Source: a virus. From it: DNA of 35,934 nt. Location of the stretch: positions 1 to 35,934 of the IMG/VR virus record IMGVR_UViG_3300042300_001385. One strand, given 5' to 3'. Position 1 is the first letter of the stretch, and every line of letters starts with the position of its first letter. Made by a program: the position numbers and the translations under genes. Below are positions 7,706 through 14,190 of the stretch, in pieces. The notes under the pieces are model-generated. The model ran no database searches, had not been told where the DNA came from, and worked only from the letters and a program-made list of their open reading frames with translations.

Positions 7706-8158
7706 TTACCGTTTGAACGTTTTTAGAATTGTTGCCGCGTCACGTCGAACCATGGCGTTTGATTTCTGCCAATCTGGTTTTTGTGGTCCCTTGGGTCCGT
7801 CGGGGTCATGGCCTACGGTCCAATGGTGCCACCGGCACAACGTGATAAGGTTTTGGGGTTCTAGCTCCAATTGGGGGTGGCTCCAATACGGTTGCACGTG
7901 GTGCACGTTCAATTGGTCTGCGGATCCACACGCGGCACACCTCGGGTTTTGTTTCACGAACTGCGCACGCACCGCGGGCCATTTGCCGGACCTGGCACCA
8001 AACCCGCTTTCGTCGTCCACGCGTTCGGCCTGTTGGTGCGACGGCTCGGGCGGTATGGCGTTATTCCAACGCTCGAACGCCACCCCGGCCAACAACAACA
8101 ACGCCACCGCCAAACAATAGGCAAGGTGTGCGGGTATTCGGTTTCCTATTTTATTCAT
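7706..8158 (-). CDS. Membrane-anchored HNH endonuclease
   Basis: A 150-aa protein. Residues 11-28 (HLAYCLAVALLLLAGVAF) form one membrane segment or uncleaved signal anchor. After a linker comes an HNH nuclease core: CAAC (74-77), NVHHVQPYW (His86/87), NLITLCRWHH (Asn103, Cys108, His111/112) and a further His117. HNH enzymes cut DNA using one metal ion. Tethering one to a membrane is unusual for phages; the catalytic part could face either side. Its ATG lies inside the stop region of the 34-aa gene before it (ATGAATAA overlap). Possible jobs are defence against incoming DNA or host-DNA breakdown; not shown by sequence. Confidence 0.85.
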   Translation of the reverse strand: MNKIGNRIPAHLAYCLAVALLLLAGVAFERWNNAIPPEPSHQQAERVDDESGFGARSGKWPAVRAQFVKQNPRCAACGSADQLNVHHVQPYWSHPQLELEPQNLITLCRWHHWTVGHDPDGPKGPQKPDWQKSNAMVRRDAATILKTFKR

Positions 8159-8255
8159 CGATCAATTCGCAAAATTTATGAATTGCCCAACGAACACCCG
8201 CCAAAAATGCGAGTGCACCCAACACCGAAAAACCTAAAATCAAACACCAATTCAT
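8151..8255 (-). CDS. 34-aa single-pass membrane protein
   Basis: A short frame starting at an ATG that overlaps the stop of the initiator-like gene (ATGA) and ending with a stop that overlaps the HNH start (ATGAATAA). Residues 2-20 are hydrophobic (NWCLILGFSVLGALAFLAG), followed by RWAIHKFCELIDE. The double overlap with good genes and the clear membrane segment support it. It may be a partner of the membrane-anchored HNH protein. No family is recognised. Confidence 0.7.
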   Translation of the reverse strand: MNWCLILGFSVLGALAFLAGVRWAIHKFCELIDE

Positions 8256-9217
8256 GTTTGCACCCCCGTGGTTGTTTGGCGATCCAACGCGGCGTTGGCC
8301 ATGGCGTCGGCGTCCCCGTCTGAAATTGTCTGCCCGCGTCGGCGTGCGTCCAAAACGATTTGGCCGCGGATTGCCTCAAATGCCTGTTGGCGTTTCATGC
8401 GATCCACCGCAATGGCTCGGCGTTGTTCAATTTGTGGGTTTGGTAGCTCCACGCACCACGCACCGCTGCGGATCCGGTCCACCAACGCCCCCGGCCCGTC
8501 GAATAATGCACGGTGTTGGATGAACTGTCCGAGAATCTCCAACACGTCGGCCGGGCTGTATCTGGAATCCTTGGCGGCCAAAATCGCGGCATGGCTGCGG
8601 GTCACCCCGGCACCCTCGAGGGCTTCGCGTACTTCTTCCCACAGGTCCGGCTTTTGTGTTTCCAATTTCAAATTTTCCGCCGCCGCCTGTTGGGTTGGCG
8701 GAGGTTTCGGTTTATCGGAAAAGACGGAGCTATAGTATGGACGTTTCGCGCCGGGGGCGGCGCCGGGGCCAGCGCCGGGGGCGGCGCTGGGGCCAACGTC
8801 GGGGGCGGCGCCGGGGGGGGTGGCCAACGTTTGCACCACCCGCATTTGCAACTCCACCACCACGCCAACGACGGCCCCGCGGTCGTCGGCCAATAGCTCG
8901 GTGTGGACCACGCCCGCGTTACGCAATCGCCGAACGGCTCGGCCAATCGACTCGGCATTGCACCCGCAACGCGTGGCCAATTCGGCCCAAGTGCCGGACC
9001 ACCGCAACCCGGTTAACCCTTTGGCCCTTTGGCTTGGGCTATCCACGAACACGGCCAACGTTCCGGCCACGCGGTGTAATACTTCCCCGGCCCGTGCACC
9101 GAGTGCGACGGCTGCGGCTTCACACGCGCGGGCACGCTGGGCCCTTATCGCGGTTTCGGCTGCGCGTTCGACTTCCGCAGATTCACCCCAATCAAATCGA
9201 AGTTGTTCGTGTGTCAT
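8252..9217 (-). CDS. Winged-helix replication initiator-like protein
   Basis: A 321-aa protein. Residues 65-115 look like a winged helix (GLRWSGTWAELATRCGCNAESIGRAVRRL, broken here as GTWAELATRCG and SIGRAVRRLRNAGVV), as in phage O-type or RepA-like initiators. A repeat-encoded Ala-Gly-Pro linker (about 132-156) follows, then a C-terminal part with SPADVLEILGQFIQ and GPGALVDRIRSGAW. Position in the early block, domain plan and the lack of another replication gene make it the best candidate initiator. Its binding site could be the repeat module at 14547-14852. ATG start with GGGG five bases upstream. Function is inferred. Confidence 0.65.
   Translation of the reverse strand: MTHEQLRFDWGESAEVERAAETAIRAQRARACEAAAVALGARAGEVLHRVAGTLAVFVDSPSQRAKGLTGLRWSGTWAELATRCGCNAESIGRAVRRLRNAGVVHTELLADDRGAVVGVVVELQMRVVQTLATPPGAAPDVGPSAAPGAGPGAAPGAKRPYYSSVFSDKPKPPPTQQAAAENLKLETQKPDLWEEVREALEGAGVTRSHAAILAAKDSRYSPADVLEILGQFIQHRALFDGPGALVDRIRSGAWCVELPNPQIEQRRAIAVDRMKRQQAFEAIRGQIVLDARRRGQTISDGDADAMANAALDRQTTTGVQT
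8750..8820. repeat. 24-bp GC-rich tandem repeat inside the initiator-like gene
   Basis: Nearly three units of a 24-bp GC-only-rich repeat (8750-8773, 8774-8797, 8798-8820). Read on the minus strand each unit gives eight residues of the type AAPGAGPG. The period is a multiple of three, so copy number can change without breaking the frame. The run of eight G at the end is a likely slippage spot. Confidence 0.9.
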
Positions 9218-9230
9218 ATTTGCCCCGCTG

Positions 9231-9788
9231 CTAAAACCTTATGTTGGCTTCCTCGGCGCATTTCAAACAATATGCCGTTGTAATATTGGGAAGGTTCACG
9301 ACCAAACGTTTGCACTCCACGCAATGGGCAAGTGCCAAACCGGTGACGTTCACGGCCTCAACTATGGCCAACGCCACCTCCAACGCTCCAACGGTGCGAT
9401 CCCCAACCCGTTCACGTACCCGCTGCAATTCATAGTTTCTTGGCACGGCTTGCTTCATTCCGCTTGGTAACGGCAACGTCTGCGGCAATTGAACACCGAA
9501 AATTGGCCCCGTGTCTCGGTGTTCGAAAATCACTGGTATTGCGTTTGTCACTGTGTTTTTTCGGTTGTTCGCAACCGGTTGGCAATGAACTTTTACAAAC
9601 CCTTCAAAACCCATTCGCTGTACTAAGGCTCGAAGTCCAACCTCTGGCATTCTGGTCATAACGATGAACCATTGGCCGCCAAACGTTTTGCCATCAATCT
9701 GTCGGACAAAAGTGTTTTCCAAACCGTTTGTATGCACCCCGCCGGTATAGTCCGGGTGACTGTATTTAGATTTTTTTATTTCGATCAT
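9231..9788 (-). CDS. Zinc-ribbon protein, longer member of a tandem paralogue pair
   Basis: A 185-aa protein of unknown function. The C-terminal 95 residues match the protein encoded at 10076-10405: both share VGDRTVGALEVAL, preceded by VRE and a GP..GV.LP segment, and end in two Cys pairs (CVEC and CLKC here). The N-terminal 90 residues (FGGQWFIVMTRMPEVGLRALVQRMGF broken here as GGQWFIVMTRM and LRALVQRMGF) have no counterpart in the shorter protein. Its ATG overlaps the HNH stop (ATGA). The Cys pairs suggest a zinc ribbon for nucleic acid or protein contact. Confidence 0.75.
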   Translation of the reverse strand: MIEIKKSKYSHPDYTGGVHTNGLENTFVRQIDGKTFGGQWFIVMTRMPEVGLRALVQRMGFEGFVKVHCQPVANNRKNTVTNAIPVIFEHRDTGPIFGVQLPQTLPLPSGMKQAVPRNYELQRVRERVGDRTVGALEVALAIVEAVNVTGLALAHCVECKRLVVNLPNITTAYCLKCAEEANIRF

Positions 9789-10072
9789 TTGGCCCCCTCC
9801 AAACGTTGCTTTACTATCCGTCGTAACGCCTTCATAGGTCGGTCATAGTTCAAGTGACAAGGTGCACACGCGGCAACCAGGTTGTTTTCGTCGCAATCCT
9901 CGGGCGTGTGGTTTATGTGGGCCACCGTCAAGGTGCGTTTGTGTGTGTCAAATTTTTCGCCGGGCCGTCGGCATTGTTTGCGGCATACCTCGCACACCCA
10001 GTCGGCACGCGCCTTTACGCAAAATGCGATGAATTCCCAATCGTGCGGGTATCGGCTGCGATCAATCGGCAT
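9785..10072 (-). CDS. Small HNH endonuclease
   Basis: A 95-aa HNH nuclease: CEVC at 27-30, the catalytic His region LTVAHINH (48-55), Asn63/64, and CAPCH (69-73), giving the Cys pairs that hold the structural metal and the His-Asn-His core. It lies between the two paralogous zinc-ribbon genes and overlaps the second by four bases. Such small enzymes are common in phages as homing or packaging nucleases. As it sits far from the terminase, a homing or DNA-processing role is as likely as a packaging role. Confidence 0.9.
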   Translation of the reverse strand: MPIDRSRYPHDWEFIAFCVKARADWVCEVCRKQCRRPGEKFDTHKRTLTVAHINHTPEDCDENNLVAACAPCHLNYDRPMKALRRIVKQRLEGAK

Positions 10073-10075
10073 GTT

Positions 10076-10405
10076 TTAGGCTCCAACTGTGTTTTTGATG
10101 CAATCTTTGCAAATTGCCAATCCGTCGCCAATACAAACGACCATTTGGCCGCATTGCCTGCACGGAGAAATATCCGCGTCACTGCGATTGATTACGTTTT
10201 GAACTTCCTGAATAGTCCAAAGTGCAACCTCCAGCGCTCCAACAGTCCGGTCCCCAACGTGCTCTCGAACTTTTTCAAGTTCGTCGCGACGCGGAACGAC
10301 TTGAACCAATCCAGTGGTCCCGATCCGCAATTCAGCAGGAAGAAAAACCCCGTGCATCGGCCCTTTGTTTTGGTCAACACTTGCTGATAGGTTAGCTTTA
10401 ATCAT
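10076..10405 (-). CDS. Zinc-ribbon protein, shorter member of a tandem paralogue pair
   Basis: A 109-aa protein, start chosen at the ATG of MIKANLSASVDQ because it overlaps the stop of the 59-aa gene (ATGATTAA); the longer in-frame version would cover that gene. It shares VGDRTVGALEVAL and the GP..GV.LP segment with the 185-aa protein two genes on, and ends with CRQC and CKDC. Function unknown. The pair flanks an HNH gene, suggesting duplication followed by, or caused through, insertion of the nuclease gene. Confidence 0.75.
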   Translation of the reverse strand: MIKANLSASVDQNKGPMHGVFLPAELRIGTTGLVQVVPRRDELEKVREHVGDRTVGALEVALWTIQEVQNVINRSDADISPCRQCGQMVVCIGDGLAICKDCIKNTVGA

Positions 10406-10577
10406 TTGGCGCCACGTCTCGGAACTTGCGTGTTCCGTTTTCGTAGGGCACCAAATCAGATTTCGGCACCCAAACGCCATCCCGGGCTTGGGTGTACCCA
10501 AACAATGCCGCGTGTTTGGTGATCCATTCCGCGTTTATTAGAACCCGGCGGCGGTCAAATGTCATAGCTGTGGCCAT
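10398..10577 (-). CDS. 59-aa protein of unknown function
   Basis: A short frame that fills the gap between the DUF1064 gene and the shorter zinc-ribbon gene. Its ATG shares a base with the upstream stop (TAATG) and its stop overlaps the next start by eight bases. The product begins MATAMTFDRRRVLINAEW and contains TKHAALFGYTQARDGVWVP. The close coupling at both ends and a full-length open frame support it. No family recognised. Confidence 0.65.
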   Translation of the reverse strand: MATAMTFDRRRVLINAEWITKHAALFGYTQARDGVWVPKSDLVPYENGTRKFRDVAPND

Positions 10578-10939
10578 TACTTGGTTTCCCTGATTTCAAT
10601 TTCGTGTTGTGATGCCATTAGTTTCTTCTTGGCTTTGTACTCGCGGGTTTTGTACCCTTTAACGTCCTCAACAACGGTTTGGCCGTTTTCCTGGTAGACG
10701 AAATCGGCAACATAGTGGACCACCTGCACCAGACGGTAACGAACTTGGGTTTGTAGCCCTGCAATTTTCCCGCCCTGTTCCAAGAGCTTTAACTCGGCGT
10801 ACCGGCGGGCCTCGCGCTTACTTGCAAACCGTTTGCCGTCCACGGTCGTTGGCTTGGCCCCGTATTTGTGGCCCTTGCCTGTCAACGCCTTAACCAACGC
10901 ACGTGTGCTTGTCGTTGGTCGGCGGGCTCTTTTGGCCAT
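10577..10939 (-). CDS. DUF1064 nuclease-like protein
   Basis: A 120-aa protein with the DUF1064 pattern: NKYGAK-type opening (HKYGAKPT), FASKREARRYAEL, then YVADFVY (Asp79) and VVEDVKG (Asp92-Val-Lys94). This is the D...(D/E)XK arrangement of PD-(D/E)XK nucleases, and the KTREYKAKKKLM tail is typical. Members occur in phage DNA-metabolism regions, often near replication genes, and are thought to act on branched or recombining DNA. Activity is inferred. Confidence 0.88.
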   Translation of the reverse strand: MAKRARRPTTSTRALVKALTGKGHKYGAKPTTVDGKRFASKREARRYAELKLLEQGGKIAGLQTQVRYRLVQVVHYVADFVYQENGQTVVEDVKGYKTREYKAKKKLMASQHEIEIRETK

Positions 10940-10942
10940 GGG

Positions 10943-11485
10943 TCATTCCCCGCGTTCGTTGCGGTGTAGCGATTCGGAATACACCCGCACCAAATCGGCA
11001 ACGGTCACGTGGCTGTGGTCGTCCCTCACGAATGTGGCGGCCATGTCCCCAACTTCCGTTGGATCCGTGGCACCCTCGAGCGCCACGGCCACCTCCTGAA
11101 TTAAACGGCGTTGTTTGGCCCGCAATACCTTGGCCTCTTTGGCGATCTGGACCAACCCACGCCTTAGATTGCGGGCCCGCTTGGCTTTGGCCGGTTCGGC
11201 TAGTTGGTCGACGGTTTTATACTCCGAGTCCAACCGCACAAACTGCAACGTTCCGGCGGTTAGGTTGGTGTATTTGTTCTGTTTGCCGGTGAACACCGGC
11301 TGCCCGTCGCGTTGCGGTTGGCTCGGGTCCACTTGGTCTAACACCAACAAATCCCGTACGAATTCCCGCACGTACCACACGCTCGCGCGGGTTTGGTCCC
11401 CTGTAAGGTGCACGCCGTAACACTGGCCCACCTTCAACGGCTCGGCGTGCTGGTCGACCATGTAATCCAATAAACGTTTTGCCAT
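10943..11485 (-). CDS. Unknown early protein
   Basis: A 180-aa protein starting at ATG of MAKRLLDYMVDQ, with GGAGG eleven bases upstream; an in-frame TTG further up would put that site inside the gene. The N-terminal half (GQCYGVHLTGDQ, ASVWYVREFV, YTNLTAGTLQFVRL) looks beta-rich; residues 90-150 are basic and probably helical (AKAKRARNLRRGLVQIAKEA). It is the first gene after the 11504-11557 terminator and starts the long leftward block. A delayed-early or antitermination-related role would fit the place but nothing in the sequence shows it. Confidence 0.7.
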   Translation of the reverse strand: MAKRLLDYMVDQHAEPLKVGQCYGVHLTGDQTRASVWYVREFVRDLLVLDQVDPSQPQRDGQPVFTGKQNKYTNLTAGTLQFVRLDSEYKTVDQLAEPAKAKRARNLRRGLVQIAKEAKVLRAKQRRLIQEVAVALEGATDPTEVGDMAATFVRDDHSHVTVADLVRVYSESLHRNERGE

Positions 11486-11503
11486 TTCTTTGGTTTCCTC
11501 CAA

Positions 11504-11557
11504 GATAAAAACACGCCCCGGGTTGGTGATCCGCGGAGTCTGCGGTCCCGGGGCGTG
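11504..11557 (-). terminator. Strong intrinsic terminator inside the leftward early region
   Basis: CACGCCCCGGG (11547-11557 read in reverse complement) pairs perfectly with CCCGGGGCGTG (11512-11522) over 11 bp. The 24-base loop contains a further CCGC/GCGG hairpin. On the minus strand the stem is followed at once by TTTTTATCTT. It lies between the 98-aa winged-helix gene and the long downstream gene block, with no obvious promoter after it, so it would gate all leftward genes unless bypassed. Confidence 0.88.
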
Positions 11558-11567
11558 CCGTTGTGAA

Positions 11568-11864
11568 TCAAAACAACTCCAATTGCACCGGTTTTTGCCG
11601 GTGCGATAAACAAACCACGGTGGCCGGTTTGCCGTACGGTGTTTCCCGCGTTTCGGCGGTGCTGTGCACCCAACCGTCCCCCTCCAATTCCTTCACCCTG
11701 CCACAAACCGAACTCAATGGCATACCCAATTCCGCGGCGATTTCGTGCCGGGTCAAACCGTTGGGTTTGCGCTCCAGTAGCCCCAAAATCCGTTGCTTTA
11801 CTTCCGGTAATGCCTGCAACGCGTGGAAAACTTGGTTGCGGTTGGTTTCGCTTTGAACGCTCAC
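11568..11864 (-). CDS. Winged-helix DNA-binding protein with clamp-binding tail
   Basis: A 98-aa protein from a GTG that overlaps the previous stop (GTGA). Residues 20-70 form a winged helix: VKQRILGLLERKPNGLTRHE, ELGMPLSSVCGRVKELEGDGWV, then a beta wing. It ends in QLELF, a sliding-clamp-binding pentapeptide like that of the phage methyltransferase. It could be an early regulator or a recruiter of the host clamp. It is co-translated with the 71-aa basic protein and followed by a terminator, so the pair make up the first leftward transcript. Confidence 0.8.
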   Translation of the reverse strand: MSVQSETNRNQVFHALQALPEVKQRILGLLERKPNGLTRHEIAAELGMPLSSVCGRVKELEGDGWVHSTAETRETPYGKPATVVCLSHRQKPVQLELF

Positions 11865-12076
11865 GACTCCCCCTTTGGCCTGCTTGCAACACGGCCTGGT
11901 TGTTTGCGTGGACGCCCCAAGGGTTTGCGGGCTGGACGCTGCGGAAAACACAATCCGATTTGCTCGGCCAATTCCCACGTCATTTCCCCCGCCAAAATTC
12001 GACGGCGTAAACGGTGGTAATCAGCGGCGTTCAACCCGCGTGAAATCGTGTTTTTGTGCTTTCGTTTGCGTGCCAT
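11861..12076 (-). CDS. 71-aa basic DNA-binding-like protein, first leftward gene
   Basis: Begins MARKRKHKNTISRGLNA. Middle residues (ADYHRLRRRILAGEMTWELAEQIGL, here cited as DYHRLRRRILAG and WELAEQIG) look like a helix-turn-helix. The tail has GRPRKQPGR, like the GRP core of an AT-hook, in a strongly basic context. The -10 box TAAAAT ends eight bases before the ATG, so the mRNA is probably leaderless, as with lambda repressor. A regulator of the divergent control region is a fair guess, not a proven assignment. Confidence 0.7.
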   Translation of the reverse strand: MARKRKHKNTISRGLNAADYHRLRRRILAGEMTWELAEQIGLCFPQRPARKPLGRPRKQPGRVASRPKGES

Positions 12077-12084
12077 GGTTCTCA

Positions 12085-12119
12085 ATTTTACGCGCTTTTG
12101 CAAAAACGCAACAAACCGC
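12085..12119 (-). promoter_or_regulatory. Leftward early promoter
   Basis: On the minus strand TTGTTG, 18 bases, then TAAAAT (complement of 12085-12090) make a sigma70-like promoter. Transcription would begin almost at the ATG of the 71-aa gene. The -35 area lies within the 15-bp element shared with the tail control region, and the inverted operator half overlaps the spacer. Confidence 0.55.
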
Positions 12120-12194
12120 ACGCGGAATTTACAAAACGGTTCGCCTTTGTGTTTTTCTAAATCGTTATGGTGCAAATGGTTGCGTTTCGCAAAA
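12096..12194. promoter_or_regulatory. Inverted operator pair in divergent control region
   Basis: TTTTGCAAAAACGCAAC (12096-12112) and GTTGCGTTTCGCAAAA (12179-12194) are near-perfect inverted copies, about 67 bp apart, one next to each divergent promoter. Symmetric placement suggests a looping or paired-site regulator, perhaps one of the small proteins encoded on either side. There is no gene between 12077 and 12243. Confidence 0.6.
12107..12121 (-). promoter_or_regulatory. 15-bp element shared with tail control region, copy 1
   Basis: CGCAACAAACCGCAC is identical to 22958-22972. It overlaps the -35 region of the leftward promoter. No other copy was seen in the window. Confidence 0.6.
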
Positions 12195-12197
12195 AAC

Positions 12198-12236
12198 TTG
12201 CAAAATTGTTGCGGCGTGGTATCTTTTCCTCGGAGG
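12198..12236 (+). promoter_or_regulatory. Rightward promoter and ribosome-binding site
   Basis: TTGCAA (12198-12203), 16 bases, TATCTT (12220-12225), then a strong CGGAGG site (12231-12236) before the ATG at 12244. This would drive the integrase unit. The -35 box lies next to the right operator half, so the same regulator could control it. Confidence 0.55.
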
Positions 12237-12243
12237 CAAAACT

Positions 12244-12600
12244 ATGGCCAAGAAAAAACCGGCGGATCGCGCCCACGTGTTTACCATTGAAGAAATAGCG
12301 GCCGTTGAAAGGCAACTCAAACTGGCGGGGGAAGTGTTCGCCGATTTTCGGAAACTGGCCGAAACTACCGAAACCAAGACGTTGGCGGCTCACAACCGGC
12401 TGACGCTCGAACGTGCCCTGGGGTCGCTGGAATCCTCGGTCGGGGCGATCCAAAAGGCTATTTGGTTGCACCGTGCCGGGACGCCCTTAGAACCTGGGCA
12501 ATTGAAACCCCGTTCCCCTTGGAGAACTTCCCTAAATGAAAAACCAACCGGAAAAGCAGACGGCAAACCCAATGGAAAATCCAACGGCAAACCAAAATAG
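12244..12600 (+). CDS. Unknown early rightward protein
   Basis: A 118-aa protein; start chosen at the ATG behind CGGAGG, not at earlier in-frame Met codons that lie inside the opposite-strand gene and control region. Residues 12-75 look helical (FTIEEIAAVERQLKLAGEV, LTLERALGSLESSVGAIQ), and the tail is a low-complexity Lys-Pro-Gly-Asn run (GKADGKPNGKSNGKPK). The last 65 bases overlap the next gene in another frame. No family recognised; first gene of the integrase unit, so possibly a regulator. Confidence 0.7.
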   Translation: MAKKKPADRAHVFTIEEIAAVERQLKLAGEVFADFRKLAETTETKTLAAHNRLTLERALGSLESSVGAIQKAIWLHRAGTPLEPGQLKPRSPWRTSLNEKPTGKADGKPNGKSNGKPK

Positions 12601-12760
12601 CCATGGCATCGATTGGCTTTGGATTCTATGGTCTGCGCTTTACTCGGCTGGTTTTTTGGTGTTGGCTAGTTGGTTTTCGATACCCAACGCACCGCAACAA
12701 TTTTTTGTTGGCCTGATTGCTTTGGCTGCCCTGAAATACTTGATTCGATTCAACGGGTGA
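12536..12760 (+). CDS. Small membrane protein overlapping the previous gene
   Basis: A 74-aa protein with a polar Asn, Pro and Thr-rich N-terminus and two hydrophobic segments (WLWILWSALYSAGFLVLASWF and FFVGLIALAALKYLI, the first given here from residue 27 on as LWILWSALYSAGFLVLA). The first Met has GGAG eleven bases upstream, so I keep the long overlap; a second Met at 12572 has no site. A superinfection-exclusion or lysis-control role is possible in this lysogeny unit, but nothing shows it. Confidence 0.65.
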   Translation: MKNQPEKQTANPMENPTANQNSHGIDWLWILWSALYSAGFLVLASWFSIPNAPQQFFVGLIALAALKYLIRFNG

Positions 12761-12809
12761 CTATGATGTTCGAGTGCTTGCAACACGGCCCCAACGCAAT
12801 GGGGTACCG

Positions 12810-13058
12810 ATGGAAAACGCCGAACAAACACAACCGGCCCTCTTGGCCGAACTGGTTTCGCGTGTGGCCGAACAACTCGAGCGCACCCGAACCACCCCGC
12901 CGCGGGCGGCTTATCCACTCGAGGAAATCGCCGTTATGTGCGGCGTGTCCAAACGGGTCATTGAAAACCAAGTTAACACCGGCAAATTGCGTGCAAAACG
13001 AATCGGGCGGTCGTTGCTTGTCACACACCGAGATTTGGAACGGTGGCTAAATGGGTAG
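12810..13058 (+). CDS. Excisionase-like HTH protein
   Basis: An 82-aa protein with a MerR-type/HTH_17 domain as in excisionases: YPLEEIAVMCGVSKRVIENQ, then GKLRAKRIGRSLLVTHRDLERWL. Start chosen at MENAEQTQ, five bases after GGGG. It overlaps the integrase start by eight bases (ATGGGTAG). The domain and its coupling to the integrase suggest it bends attachment-site DNA and sets the direction of recombination. Confidence 0.82.
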   Translation: MENAEQTQPALLAELVSRVAEQLERTRTTPPRAAYPLEEIAVMCGVSKRVIENQVNTGKLRAKRIGRSLLVTHRDLERWLNG

Positions 13059-14190
13059 CGTTTGGAAACACAAACGCGGTGGTTGGTACCTTGAATTGCC
13101 CATGCCTGTTGGGCCGTCGCGGAAAATCTACCTTGGCCGGATCCCCTCGAGCGCTGCCCAATCGGTTCGGCTTCGCGCTGAACAACTCACACGCCTGGCC
13201 CGCGTCGGTGAACCCCCAACCCCGGAATTGGGCGCGTGGTTGGCCGCTTGCAGTCCAAATTTCTTGGCGGCCCTCGAATCGGCCGGATTGCTGCGGGCGT
13301 GGCGATCCACCGGCACGCCTAAGTTGATTGATTGGTGGGCGGCCTACGTTGGACGGCGTACCGATTTTTCGGTGTCCACTCGGAAGGGTTGGCAAACGGC
13401 CCTGGTGCACGTGTCCCAACGGTGGCCAATCCAAACACTTTCGGAAATCAACGCGTTGGACGCAAAAACGTTTTCCCGAGACCTTGGCCTAGCGGTTTCC
13501 GAGTCTCACGCGGCCAAAATCGTCGGTCGTTGTTCCCAAGTGTTTCGCGCGGCGATAGACGCCAAACTCATAACCGAAAATCCGTTTGATGGAATCAAAC
13601 TCGGCCGTTCAATCGACAAAACCCGCCAAGCATACGTCGACGATGCCACGGCTCGGCGTGTGCTCGAGGGGTTCGCTACGTTAGAGGGTCGGGCGTTGTT
13701 CGCGTTGGCTCGGTGGTGTGGCCTGCGCGTAACATGCGAAACGCTGCCACTAACCTGGGGCCACGTCGATTGGGAAGAAAACCGGCTCACCATTCCACAC
13801 GAAACCAAAACCGGGTCGCGTGTGGTGCCTTTGTTCGAACCGGCCCGCACCGAATTGGCCACGTTGTTTGATTCGGCGCCGGCAACGCCCTGGGTATTCA
13901 ACCGCTGCCGCGCCTCGGCGAAAACCCAGTGGCGCACGTGGTTGCTAACCGCGTGCCGCACCGCGGGCGTGCAACCATGGCCCAAACTGTGGCACAATCT
14001 CCGGGCCGCGTGCCGAACCGATTTGGAGGAAAGGTTTCCGGCTCACGTTTGCGATTGTTGGCTGGGGCACTCCACGCGGGTTGCTAAGGACCATTACCTT
14101 CGGGTCACGCCGGACCATTGGGCAACGGCTTGTGGCTCTGTTTTGAATCCTATAGAAACCGATCCAAACCGCGCACGGGTCCAAACCTAG
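13051..14190 (+). CDS. int: Tyrosine recombinase (phage integrase)
   Basis: A 379-aa integrase. Catalytic residues: Arg226 in WCGLRVT, Lys253 in ETKTG, His315 and Arg318 in LWHNLRA, His340 in WLGHS, and Tyr349 in DHYLRVT. Residues 1-60 form a likely arm-binding domain (VWKHKRGGWYLELPM) and about 90-180 the core-binding SAM-like domain. The ending, with FPAHVCDCWLGHSTRVAKDHYLRV cited as LGHSTRVAKDHYL, is like planctomycete integrases I know. It would recombine the phage attP with a host site; a candidate attP follows its stop. Confidence 0.95.
   Translation: MGSVWKHKRGGWYLELPMPVGPSRKIYLGRIPSSAAQSVRLRAEQLTRLARVGEPPTPELGAWLAACSPNFLAALESAGLLRAWRSTGTPKLIDWWAAYVGRRTDFSVSTRKGWQTALVHVSQRWPIQTLSEINALDAKTFSRDLGLAVSESHAAKIVGRCSQVFRAAIDAKLITENPFDGIKLGRSIDKTRQAYVDDATARRVLEGFATLEGRALFALARWCGLRVTCETLPLTWGHVDWEENRLTIPHETKTGSRVVPLFEPARTELATLFDSAPATPWVFNRCRASAKTQWRTWLLTACRTAGVQPWPKLWHNLRAACRTDLEERFPAHVCDCWLGHSTRVAKDHYLRVTPDHWATACGSVLNPIETDPNRARVQT

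Noticed and set aside
12763-13050. Frame starting MMFECLQHG before the integrase
   Set aside because: Out of frame with the HTH_17 domain in the same DNA, no motif, Trp and Pro-rich; the 12810 frame is clearly the gene.
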